Below are positions 33,063 through 43,524 of a DNA stretch of 64,000 nucleotides, one piece after another. Source of the stretch: Thozetella sp. PMI_491. Its lineage: Eukaryota; Ascomycota; Sordariomycetes; Chaetosphaeriales; Chaetosphaeriaceae. The first letter of the stretch is position 1, and each line of letters begins with the position of its first letter. The stretch spans positions 1-64,000 of the forward strand of contig MU270100.1 of the NCBI GenBank assembly GCA_021432635.1. Direction: 5' to 3'. Both the position numbers and the translations under genes were made by a program. Under the pieces are notes generated by a model, which was not told where the DNA came from, did not search any database, and was given only the letters and a program-made list of their open reading frames with translations.

Positions 33063-34800
33063 AATGGGTATTGCGACGCATCAGGTTGGTTAACGATAGG
33101 TGAAGACTTTGCTTGTTCTCACGTATCGTGGATGCCTCGGCTGAAAAATTGCGCGGGATGGCTGGCAGTGAGGCTGAAGGTCACGGGACTCAAGCCGAGG
33201 CGTATCAGTCCAGGAGCCTATCAGACTGAGGCTTGGTCAATGCTCAGCATTGCCCATTGTAACCAAGCATCCAGGCAAGCGTGATCTAGTAGATCAGCGA
33301 TGCACCCTTGAGTTTGCATTGTGAGGTTTAAAAATGCGTTTAGTCAACTGCAAGCGCAAGCGCCTGGCTTGGTCGTCGCTGTTTTAGACTGTGACGGTAC
33401 TCAGCGAATACTATAATCTTTGTGTCTGGCTGGGAGCGTAAGATTTGATGGTACTGGAATTCGACCCCTAATGTGGCTGATTGCATCCTTCTGGCCATTT
33501 GACTTGGAGTACCTGGCAAGCGTCGGTTTTCTGATTGCAAGGTGCCTTAAATAACCATAGTCCCTCTGCACAGTGGCTCGGGCAGCAGAGGCAGAAAAGA
33601 AATTCACTGTAGACATCATCGCAGCCTAAAATTACCTGTCAAGAGCTTCTCGAGGGCTTATAGAGTTTACTATGCGGCACCTTTACCCATAACTCGTTTC
33701 TCCCTCCGCTCTCCATAGCAGGAACCTGTAAACGGCTTCAAGATGTGTCTATGCTCGGCCACCGGCTTCAGGAAAGGAGGCCACAGGGGCCAATATAAGC
33801 ACGCTATTAACCATTAGCTAAACCCGCGGCCATAACTACGAGGAACACGCGATTTTTTTTATCCGTATAACGCAACTTGGAGCGTCTTGAGACCTATCAT
33901 ACTCGTTCTAGGTATGGCTACACGCTTTGACGGGCTTGGGGGGTTGTAGGGCACTGGGACCTGGTCAATAAGTGGTACACCAAGGAGCGATCGTGGGTTT
34001 ATTTGTCGTCTGACAAGGGATCTGCCACCTGCAGGCCTGGGAATTCAGTATCAAGCACCGACGTCACTCTAAACCGGCAGTATTGTTTAAGGGAGTCATG
34101 ATTCGGAACGATTAGGATAACAAAAATATGAGCTGCAACATTGAAATAATGCCAACCGATTCCGTCTAACCGGCCGTGTGTATGGGTAGGGCCCCTTTAT
34201 ATCCAACCTTGTATTATAGGCTTCTCATCCTACAGTTATGTACGTACTAATTTGATGGTGCGCAGGCGGCCTCCTCCTATCTAGTTTTAGCCCTGTGGAT
34301 AAGTTGGCATTGTCACAGATTACATATCTTTAGGGGTCCTGGGTAGTCGTGGATCTGCCATCCTGGCTCTAGGATAGCTGGCAACTTGAGTATCCGCGCA
34401 TATTTTTATTGTAGCTATATCTCAAATTCCCGAGAAAATATGATGGATTTTTGAGAGAGCGAGTGACATAAATAGACAAAATGAGGAGATAAAGAAGGTA
34501 AGCCGCTCCCCTGCCAACAATACCTGTCCGTAGAACATGTTCGGTAACGAGGAGGCCATAGAGCTCTGCCACTAGGACGAGATTTTCAAGTCCAGCTTTT
34601 AAGGAGAGAAAAACAGGGCGGAAATGGTGCCAATTCCAGTGACTTCAGGCCCGACGACCCACATGTGCCAAGTACAGCTTATGAGATGCAGCAGCGCGCC
34701 ACCGTAGCCACCACCGGCACAGTAAATCCTCAGTACCCGACATACGGTTCGCATACCAATCCGCCAGCTACCGACCTGCGCCTCTTCATATGCCGTCCCT
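33063..34800. other. Intergenic region
   Basis: About 1.7 kb without a supported gene. Minus-strand frames at 33340-33619 and 34369-34572 lack domains. The first part holds the promoter of the HET/NB-ARC/TPR gene. Near 33844 is a T-rich run (gattttttttatcc). I see no repeat or transposon structure. Confidence 0.5.
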
Positions 34801-35659
34801 TCAATAGAGTCCCACCAGAATGTCACCACGCACCCGTGCAGTGAGGTGGACTTCGGCCTCAAGGTCAAGCTTGATGCCCACCATGAGAGCCGCGTCCTTG
34901 AGTCGGCCGCTCTCATCCACGGGGCCCTTGAGGAGATTGCCTAGCAAGTGGGCTCAATTTAGTATACGAGCAAAATGCTGGTGGTGAGGCCATCATGGTA
35001 GGGGGGGAACCAACCAACGGGACCATTGGCTCGGCCCGAGAGGCCGGGCATAGGCAAAGACTTGCCGGAAGATCCGTCAGTGCTGATGGCCGGGACAGAG
35101 TGCTTGGTACTTCGAGCAGAGTTAGTAGGAGGAAATGCAATGATAAGCGGTTCTTGAAGTGGACTGACGGAGAAGACATCTTTTCAACAATTTTAGGTAG
35201 TACAGTTTCTTGTGGAGGAGAGACTGAAGCGGGCTGCTCTGGTAGCACAAGTCTCAGTGACTGCTTGAGATGTTTTTCGGTCCGAGGTCTGGGAGGATTC
35301 TCCGTTGAGTTTTTGAGAAAACGTTCTCGGATCGAAAGGGGTTCTTTGATGGGAGATGTATGGCGTGCCTTTGAGAGTGTCTTGACGGCGTCGGGGGAAG
35401 GGTGTCTCGAAGGTGTAGAGTTCCTTGATGGTGATTGTGTACACTTCGATGGAGGAAGGACTTGTAAACGTATGCGGCTAGGTCGGTCGGACCAGGAGAG
35501 GGATGAGCTCCTAACAGGAACAGGAGGGATGGAATATTTGGGGGAGTGCAAACGACTGCGCGGCTTAGGACGGTATTCTTTAACGCGATCAGGAGGAGGA
35601 GAAGAAGTCTTCTTATGATGATGAGGAACGTTTGTTCTGCCTAGGAAGAAGGTCGTCAT
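34801..35659 (-). CDS. Disordered Ser/Pro-rich protein with short ordered C-terminal tail
   Basis: The first ~190 residues are low-complexity and basic, rich in Ser, Pro, Arg and Lys (for example KTSSPPPDRVKEYRPKPRSR and SPSRNSTPSRHPSPDAVKTL), with many SP/TP sites that could be phosphorylated. The last exon (34940-34801) reads GNLLKGPVDESGRLKDAALM, then VGIKLDLEAEVHLTARVRGD and ILVGLY before TGA. That amphipathic tail matches, from memory, a C-terminus shared by a group of uncharacterised fungal proteins, which decides the strand and frame. The acceptor (TTGCTAG) is clear and needs a phase-1 donor, but the matching donor in exon 1 is not resolved, so about 60 residues in the middle are uncertain. 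No function is known. Confidence 0.6.
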
Positions 35660-36089
35660 TGCCAGTGGGCATGCTGCATCTCTTTATGCTTTCCCACTAG
35701 CCCCGGAAGATGGCTGGATATATGTGCTTGTCAATTCTCTGTGCGCTGTATCCCCTGGTCTGTTACCCACCTTTAACGCTGTTGCCGCTTGTATTTCGAC
35801 TTCGACTCAGTCTTGACCTGGTCTCTTGTCGGGATATCTCTTCGGGAGAAGAGATCCGTAGCCGCGGTAGCATAGGAGGGGTACAGCACACCTTGTCCAT
35901 GGTTCAGCCTCGTTGCCCAACAAATTTGGCAGCTGAAGGGATGATGCCTGTTCGTGCGGGCATCCCATGTTACGTATTAGCAGCAAGCCGACCAACCAGC
36001 GCATTGGGGCTTCGCCAGCAAAGCAACATAAAGCAAGCTGCAGGTTCACCTTGTCCGCAGACCGAAGTTCAGGGCATCGACACGTCAAA
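35660..36089. other. Divergent promoter region
   Basis: 430 bp between the start codons of two divergently transcribed genes. Pyrimidine-rich plus-strand tracts near 35738-35800 could be promoter elements. No coding signal is evident in either direction. Confidence 0.45.
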
Positions 36090-36843
36090 ATGGCAGCTTT
36101 TATTGTTGCCTTCTCGGCAGTGTTTGGGACCGCGGAGGCAATCCGCCACACGCAGTCGGAAGCCCGGAAGAAGGAACATCGGACCCGGAAAAACAACATG
36201 ATTGTACACTGCCGCAAATCATCCGTATTTTCCAATGCTATCGAAGGAAAGCACATTGTCCTCTCCGGCGACAAGGTAAGTCTCAAGTCTCGGCGTCCCC
36301 CGAGGCCCAACCATGCCTCGAAACTGACAGCTGCAGTTGTACGTCGACACTGGCCGGGATTATGACAAGTCCTTCGGGCATCCATTTGCGGGCTACTACC
36401 TGCCTTACCCGGACACGCAATACTCCGGGCTGGTCTCAACCATTTGCGACGAGCCCCCCATCATGAACTGGATTTACGTGGAGCGGGAGACTTACGCTGT
36501 TAAGTTCGGGACCCGCCCATATGCCCAGCCGAACCTAACTGGGCCTTTTGACTGCACCAGACAGGACCGGCGTCTCACATTCGGCGGATGGGAGGGGTTC
36601 TTCGTTGTCAAGGAAGACGATTTCTGGGCCCTGTACTTTGACGTGGACGGAGACGGCCTAGCGGGGAAGGTGGCGGATGGGGTCCCGAAGCTCGAGGTCA
36701 ACCTCCTGCGCATTGAGATGCCTGTCAAGCTCCAGAAGAAGGAGGAGGAAGCGAAGGCCGAAGCCGACACGAGTCATGGAGCGAAGGCAGATACCAAGGC
36801 GGACGCGGGTCAAGACGAGCTCGAGTCGCCGGAGGTGGACTAA
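36090..36843 (+). CDS. Conserved fungal protein of unknown function
   Basis: Two exons, 36090-36275 and 36337-36843, join in phase (GTAAGT ... CTGCAG) to 230 residues. The N-terminal stretch MAAFIVAFSAVFGTAEAIRH is a hydrophobic segment that could be a signal anchor, followed by a basic patch (QSEARKKEHRTRKNN). The body contains HPFAGYYLPYPDTQYSGLVS, MNWIYVERETYAVKFGTRP, and NLTGPFDCTRQDRRLTFGGW. A YFDVDGDGLAG segment resembles a calcium-binding DxDxDG loop but lacks an EF-hand helix pair. The C-terminus is a charged KEEEAKAEADT-type tail. I recognise the pattern as a widespread, unnamed family in Pezizomycotina. Its role is unknown. Confidence 0.85.
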
Positions 36844-39026
36844 GACCGTAACGAGGCTAGGAGGGCCTGGAGGTCATGGCTGTAGCCCGATTGGGCGGTG
36901 ATTGGGATACTCAACAGCTGAATAATGACCTCTACATTGACATTTCTTTTTTCTCTCTCCGTTGGATCATGAATCAGTGGAGCCCGTCATACTTGGAGGG
37001 GCACATTCCGACCTCATCCGCCGGGAGGGTCTCTACGTAGCTTAGCCGAATGAGATTCCACATCCCGCGGATCGAGGGGAGGCTGCCTCCCATCCAATCA
37101 TGACTGGAATTCCTTCCTCCGAGGTGTGGTATCTCGATCGATCCTTGTTGCCCGCTCCCGCTAGCTCCCGAGGCGGGTCCCAGCAGAGGTTGGAGAATAC
37201 CCATGTCAAGACTAGGCAGACGCTGCACCCCGGCCTGCCCAGCCGAGCTGACATACCAGCTCGCCAATTCCATATACTACATCATGCTGCGTCTTCCTAG
37301 CTAACTACCGAGCATACGTGCCGACAATTCCTGATTGGAAGAGATCTGATGCCCGTGGCAAAAGTCTCTTAGTCTAAACAGGGGTGTTTGCGTGCTTTCG
37401 GATGGCCTGGAGTTGGCCGGACGTTCTCGTCAAGATACCTCCAGTATCATCATATCGGTGTTACTATTCTAGAACCAACACCTCTTGGCACCCAGGCGGT
37501 ACGGGTCGGTTGCCGTCTGTTGCATTGCCTAAGGTAGAGAGGCGCGTTGGATAATTCCGTTTCGCCAACCACCTTATTTTCATGTAGCAGCCAGCTGCAT
37601 ACCTACGGTTTTCCCGCAGCAGTATCGGAAAATTTCAGGTTGACAGTATGTAGCTAGGTGCACGACGCTACCCGGGCTCATCCGACGGTATCTAAAGGAC
37701 CTAGGTACCGTGCAGATCGTTTTCTGCGTGCTAAACCCTTGCTAGGTCGCGCGACTCCATCGATTCCTCCGCAAAGTGAGGGCGTCAAGCTCGAGCCGCG
37801 GGCCGCGATGCGCTGGCAGACCCACTGTCTGTGTGTATGCAGCTCATTCACGGCAGCTAAGCTGTCGGGATGGACCCGGCCGTTCGGCTCAGGACCCCGC
37901 TAGAACCGGGACGTGCCAGCCGGGTGACCGGAACTAGGTCCCTTGAGAACGCGGGCAGAGGTGATATGGCCAGACGGTCGCGTCCCGAAACGAGAAGCAC
38001 GTCTTGCAATACATACGGCGTAAGGCGGGATTGTATCATCTGCCGGAGAAGCTTCCTAATAGATATAGAGTATATGGTAGTGCTCCAGGCCACCCTCCAG
38101 CCGTGCTCCATGCTGCAAGAGCTAGATCGCACGCTGAAATGAGCAGCAGACGGCCTAGTATATGAGGGTGAGTGGCAGCTCAAAGAGGGGATCCACAATC
38201 GTACGATCGAAAAGAAGCGGGCGTCGGCGGCTCCCGAGGACCTGCATCTAGGTGTATCCTTGATGTTTTGAAGCCGCAGCAACCTGCGCGTTCTAGACTG
38301 CGGGGCGTTTGGGGCTAGCGCAGCTCGGCCGGCCGAGCTGGCATTCACTACTGCACTGCAGGTTGCCAGGTCGAGCTTCTAAAATAGGTACAAAAGTCTC
38401 GTCCTAGGCCAATAACAAGGGTCATTACGCGTACCTTGTTGCGCGGGCGTGCATGGCCATCCTAGACAGTTGATTTCTCAACCTCGGCAGATCTACCCCT
38501 GATAGCTCGGGAATCTTTACATGCTGATCCTCCATTGCAGGTTGGTTTGTGCCCGACGCGCACCCCGCAGCTGCTACCTACTCCTCAACATTCTGCCCCT
38601 TTCCTGTTTGAGGAGGAAGATTCCGTGTAGTTAGGTGGCATATTTCGCAGGTCTGTGTCCGTTGCTTACCCGCAGGGCAAGTCGCGGCTCATCTAGGGCA
38701 GGCATGAGGAACTCGGGGTGTAGCTCGGCCTATCTTCCGCTAACTTGGATAACACTATCAATAGAAGTACTCACAATGATCATATCTGATATGGGTACCC
38801 GAGGCAATAAATTAGTGAATAATAGTCCGATGCTTGAACGATGTACGAAATGCTGATATCATCGACTCGCCAGCATCCTGTTACGGCAAGCATGACGTCA
38901 TTCCCATTCGGAGACCTATACTCAAGTGTAAATGCTTCCGTGCTTCATTTCAATAATTAAAACACTTCAACGAAAACACAAATGATTTCTTAAGCTTCTT
39001 GTGAATGCTCCCCGGTCGATTGAATT
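36844..39026. other. Intergenic region of about 2.2 kb
   Basis: No supported gene. The 163-codon minus-strand frame at 37857-38348 is Ser/Arg-rich, has no domain and no splice support. The P-E-S-T-poor short frames on the plus strand (37658-37903) look random. A CCTAGGTACC word at about 37700 belongs to the recurring palindromic tract type noted elsewhere. The last ~200 bp before 39027 are AT-rich and probably promoter. Confidence 0.5.
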
Positions 39027-40626
39027 TTGCGATACATCATGAACATTGACATCCCGAAGCTGGTCAAGGCGGCGGTCCCCGAGGCCGAAGGTCGCAACGC
39101 GCGTATCATCTCAGAACACCACACGAACTACCGAGATCCGGGGTTTCTGTCCAAAGACTTTCCAAGATCACCGCCGAAGCTATACGTGACGGCAGAGACC
39201 GAGGATTTTGATCCTCTTACCCTCAGCGAATGGCGCGATGAAGGATTTAATGTTGAGTACATCGCGATGGGGGCTGGTGGAGATGAATACCGTCGCAAGC
39301 TTGTGTCCCTCAGCCGAAGGAAAATGGATCCATGTGAAACATTCGGTATTATAGGTAGGTTATGGCCATGCTCAGTCACTCGAGGGAATCAATTTTTAAC
39401 ACGAGCAGCATACGGTGACGCTGCGGCGCTCTGCCTCGAGCACTACCACATCATGGACAACAATCCAGAGTACAAGCTAGGACTCCTCGTTGCCTACTAT
39501 CCAACGGCAATTCCGGACCCCCAGGGGCGCTTCCCCAGCAGCATCGTAACCTTGGTGCACCTCGCAGCTGGCGAAGAAATCAAAGTCACCAAGCAAACGC
39601 AGATGGTGGGGATTCAGGGGAAGCGTCGCACAATCCGCAGGAAGATTGAGAGCGGCATCGGCACCGGCGGTACCCTGCGTCTCGCCTACAAAAGTTACAC
39701 GTACAATGCCGCCCCCGGGTTTGCCGAGCACGATCTGGACGACTATGACCGGATCCCGTCCGAGCTGGCGTGGAGCCGCAGCCTGGCGGCGGCGAGGAAG
39801 GCGTTTGCCAAGGATGACGATGTGGAGCTCGTCCTGGAGGAGAATGTGCAAGGTTGGTTTCAGGCCCCCAAGTTCACAATATTGTCGAATAGTACATCTC
39901 ACTCGTGCTACAGGCAAGTTCTTCACCAGAAATCTCAACCAGACGCTCTCGACGTACACGACGCACAAAAGCCCACATGTCACCCACATCCCGACTCTGA
40001 CCGGGGGCATTGGCGCCGCGGAGCTGGAGCGGTTCTATTCGCAGTTCTTCAGTAACCCACCGACTATGAAGCTGACTCTACTCTCACGCACCCTCGGCGG
40101 GGATCGCGTGGTGGACGAGGTGCATGTTCGATTCAAGCATACGCAGTCAATGCCGTGGATCCTCCCCGGCGTCCCGCCCACCAACAAGAGGGTCGAGATC
40201 CTCGTGGTAAGCATCGTCGCCTTGCGGGGCGGGAAGCTATTTCACGAACATGTGTACTGGGACCAGGCTAGTGTCCTGCTACAGGTCGGCTTGCTGGACC
40301 CGAAGCTCTTGCCAGAGGCAGCCCGAAATACTGGCGTCGAGAGGCTGCCGGTTATCGGTCGGGAGGCTGCGAGAAGAGTTCCACGGGGTTGGGACCCGGA
40401 CGAAGAGGGCGAGGCCGATAATGAGTTGATCCCAGAGTGGGATGACTCAGACTCAGACGATGAGGGTAAGGACGAGGACAAGGGTAGTGTCAAGCCGACA
40501 TCCAGCGCTAGCCAAGCCGCGGGGGCAGCAAAAGAGCACCGCGGCGGGAATGATGCACCTTCGGAAGGGACAGTCGCTACAGAGGAGAAAGCAAAGGTCT
40601 CTAAGGCAGGAAAGACTTCATCTTGA
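39027..40626 (+). CDS. Dienelactone-hydrolase-like / SnoaL-like fusion protein
   Basis: Three exons, 39027-39354, 39409-39852 and 39914-40626, join in phase to 494 residues. The N-terminal ~250 residues resemble an alpha/beta-hydrolase of the dienelactone hydrolase type (KLYVTAETEDFDPLTLSEWR, GIIAYGDAAALCLEHYH, LLVAYYPTAIPDPQGRFPSS), but the usual G-x-C-x-G-G nucleophile elbow is not there. The C-terminal ~150 residues form an NTF2/SnoaL-like domain (AAELERFYSQFFSNPPTMKL, RTLGGDRVVDEVHVRFKHTQ, KLFHEHVYWDQASVL). A Glu/Asp-rich, disordered tail follows (EWDDSDSDDEGKDEDKG). Fungal databases often label such proteins carboxymethylenebutenolidase, but without the Cys a binding or structural role is as likely. 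A second Met (39039) is an alternative start. Confidence 0.82.
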
Positions 40627-40685
40627 ATAGGGCCAAAGTCACCCCACTTGCCCGGGTAGAAATGCCATCTTGCTCCGTTTGTAAT

Positions 40686-40699
40686 TGTGTGTGTGTGTG
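40686..40699. repeat. (TG)n microsatellite
   Basis: Seven uninterrupted TG dinucleotides in the 3' flank of the hydrolase-like/SnoaL-like gene. Confidence 0.8.
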
Positions 40700-41206
40700 C
40701 TCTTAGAGCCCTCCCCCGAGAGCCAAGGGACCATGCTACACCACTAATATTGCAGTCCAGAAATCTTTCTATCCATCTTCAATTCTACACCCGTTGCCGG
40801 CTGCTTTGTCGCTCGCTACCAACACGCTCTGTGCCGTTACACTTTATGACATTTACATGAATGCGCGTGAGTATAGTGGTCTAGCCCAAACCACGCAATA
40901 CCACATTTATCCAGGGTATAGTAATATACGCCGTGCTGTGCGGCATCTTTTCTATAGGACTTTTGTGCTACGTGCAGAGCGAGACGGAAGGAGCATTACC
41001 TTTGCATGAGAGGATTATGACGAGATGTACAAATGGACGCGCCTAGATCTAGAGCTCGAAAAGCCATTTTTGGGCTACCTCCCGATTTAGGTATATGCTC
41101 CGCTGTCTCTACAGGCATCATGCACCGCTACCCCCGCCATAACCCCTTACCCAGCAAGCGATGAGCAGCGGGGACTAAGCTGTAGCATGGAGCTACCGAG
41201 GTAGCT

Positions 41207-41262
41207 AGGGTAGCTACATACCTACCTACCTATCTAGGTACCTACCTAAGGATGGTAGGTAC
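41207..41262. repeat. CTAC / GGTA tetranucleotide palindromic tract
   Basis: Runs of CTAC and its complement GTAG alternate (gctacatacctacctacctatc, taggtacctacctaagg, atggtaggtacc), so parts can fold back on themselves. Closely related words (CCTAGGTACCTACCT) occur at about 12966 and, shorter, near 7770, 37696 and 57130. It is a dispersed simple-sequence type of this genome rather than a mobile element. Confidence 0.65.
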
Positions 41263-41757
41263 CATACTTTCACGTGAGCTCGACCCTCTGCCGACCGCAA
41301 TCAGGCTTAGGCGGTCGTGGATGGAGTGATCAATCACATTTTATACCCCTCCGCAGCTACCCGGCTTACGGTACCTCTTTGAGCCATCGAATATGGTGTG
41401 TGCGCCTAAATATCCTGCACCATATCTGCTCTTTTGCCTTTTTCCTTCCATAACACGACCGCTTAGTAGGTAACCGGGCACGCGCATTACTCATCCGATA
41501 TTCATCATAGGCTGCGCGCCTTTTGCGTCTGCAGTGCTGCTGTGAGGCGGCATTGTCATCTCGGGTGCCTACGGCTCAATTCCGTCCTCATCAACAAGCT
41601 CCCCTCCCAAGCTCGTGGGGTTTTCCCCTCCATCGTCCCGCCCGATCGCCCTTCCTCGAACCCTCCCTCCCTCCCTCTTTGAAGCAGCACTAGTTGTCGA
41701 GACCTGGTCACCGACCCAGCGCAACAGACACCTACTAATCTAGTTGTCTATCTCACG

Positions 41758-42757
41758 ATGGCAGCCGCACCGGGGTACCAGCATGCCGACGCCTTTGACT
41801 TGGGAGTGCTGGCTGTTGGGGACATCCACAAGTTGCACTACGAGCAGTACGGCAAGCCGGATGGCAAACCAGGTAGCTCGGGTGTGCTCCAATTGTGGAT
41901 TTGGAGACTGACATGTGCCAGTAATTTTCCTCCACGGCGGTCCGGGAGGCGGCACGTCCAAGGCGAACACGACTTTCTTCGACCCCGCCGTGTACCGAGT
42001 CGTGCTGCTGGATCAGCGCGGGGCAGGCAAATCGACACCATGCGCCGACGTGCGCGAAAACACTACCCAGGATCTCATCGCCGACATAGAGGCGCTCCGC
42101 TCGCATCTAGGCATCACGAAGTGGGCTATGGTATTCGGCGGCTCGTGGGGCTCCACACTGTCCGTCGCCTACGCGGAAACACACCCCGAAGTCGTCGGCT
42201 CGCTGGTCCTCCGCGGGATCTTTCTTGGTACGCGGGCGGAGACCGAGTGGGGCGACACGGGGGCGGCCACTTTCTTCCCCGAGCTGCAGGAGGCCTTCCT
42301 GGCGCACTTGACTCCGGAGGAGCGCAGCACACCCGAGACGTCCTACTACAAGCGCCTAGTCTCGGACGACAAGGCGACGCGCATCGCCGCGGCCAAGGCA
42401 TGGAACACGAGAGAAGTGCGCATGAGCGCGTTGAACCCCGGGCCCGATATGCTGGCGATGCTGGAGAAGGAGGAATGGCTGATGCCGCACGCCCTGCTGG
42501 AGACGCACTACTTTGTCAACGAATGCTTCCTCACGCCGGGCCAGCTGCTGCAGGACGCGGGCAAGATCCAGCATATCCCCACGAGCATCGTGCAGGGCCG
42601 GCTGGACCTGGTCTGCCCGCCCACGTCGGCGTGGAAGTTACACAAGGCCTTGCCCCAGTCAAAGCTGTACTTCATCAGCGATTCGGGCCATTCCGCCGTG
42701 GAGCCTGGCACGCTGAAGAAGCTGGTTGAGATATGTGACGAGTATGCAAGCTTGTAA
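41758..42757 (+). CDS. Proline iminopeptidase (peptidase family S33)
   Basis: Two exons, 41758-41872 and 41922-42757, join in phase across a 49-nt intron to 316 residues. Alpha/beta-hydrolase fold with the S33 features: oxyanion loop FLHGGPGGGTSKA, the LLDQRGAGKSTP segment, nucleophile elbow GGSWGSTLS, acid GRLDLVCPP and histidine SDSGHSAVE. The length matches bacterial and fungal proline iminopeptidases (about 310-320 residues). The enzyme removes N-terminal proline from peptides. No signal peptide is visible, so it is expected in the cytosol. It is the first of three consecutive plus-strand peptidase genes. Confidence 0.93.
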
Positions 42758-43524
42758 ATTGGACAGGCCAATCGTGCGCCGAGAATCTATCCTTAGTATG
42801 ATCCTTGGTATGGAGGAGCACCTGAGTTGTCCGCCGAGAGCCGCATGTAATTGCCCGACGATTGCCCTGCATGTTGGTTAACCCTGGATCGTAGGACATA
42901 CGAGTGTCCAATTCACCACAGCCCGTGTCGACTTTGAAAGGAGAAAGTCTAGTTACTTCGAGCAGGGTGAGGTAAAGAAAAAAAAAGGGATCAAGTCAGG
43001 TTCCATTGACATGCCTTCATGGTCCAGAGCGAGAGGCATTCTGACTTGGTTTGGCAGATTGCACATACAGTAGAAGCGGGGCTTGCCACCTCCCGAGAAC
43101 TGCTGGGTTGCAATGCCCGCCAAAGTGATCTTCCAGCCGTTCCATGCTCTCCACACCTTGAGGAAATCTCGCAACTGTTGGTGAAGTACCATGCCGTGTT
43201 ACCCACAAATGCACCACTGACTCTGTGGTTGCCCGACTGATGTGAGGCCATTCCACCAGTATGGGGCAACGGCCGTGAGCGTCACGTGGGCCCGCGGGGT
43301 AAACGCGAAGATGACCCTTTTCACGATGCGATGTCGGTCCACAGCTGGACAGCTTATAGATACCAGTCGTCAAGACAACTGGAAGATCGGCGATTAAGGG
43401 CTTGTCGATTTTCTTATCTTCGTTCTTACCTTTGACACGTCCAATTGTTGAGTACAAGGAGCCCCCTCAGCCACCCCTCCTGCTTATCTGCGAATCGAAT
43501 CGAGGCCACCAGAGACGTACCAAG
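42758..43524. other. Intergenic region upstream of the S12 peptidase gene
   Basis: About 770 bp with no supported gene; short antisense frames (43017-43457 minus) have no domain. A TATA-like word (CTTATAGATA) lies near 43350, about 170 nt before the next ATG. An A-rich run sits near 42976. Confidence 0.45.

Larger units (their letters stand above)
40627..41757. other. Intergenic region with simple repeats; promoter of the S33 peptidase
   Basis: Contains a short (GT)n run at 40686-40699 and a CTAC/GGTA palindromic tract at about 41207-41262, listed separately. A pyrimidine-rich, CT-dominated stretch at 41600-41690 directly precedes the next gene and is typical of fungal core promoters. No coding frame is convincing. 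Confidence 0.55.

Noticed and set aside
34995-35618. 207-codon plus-strand frame, Gly/Arg/Ser-rich
   Set aside because: Antisense to the Ser/Pro-rich gene, whose minus-strand tail has a recognisable conserved C-terminus; the plus frame reads as its shadow.
35807-36439. 210-codon minus-strand frame
   Set aside because: Antisense to the two-exon conserved protein at 36090-36843, whose splice phases and known pattern fix the plus strand.
37857-38348. 163-codon minus-strand frame
   Set aside because: Low-complexity, no domain, no supporting splice or promoter signals.
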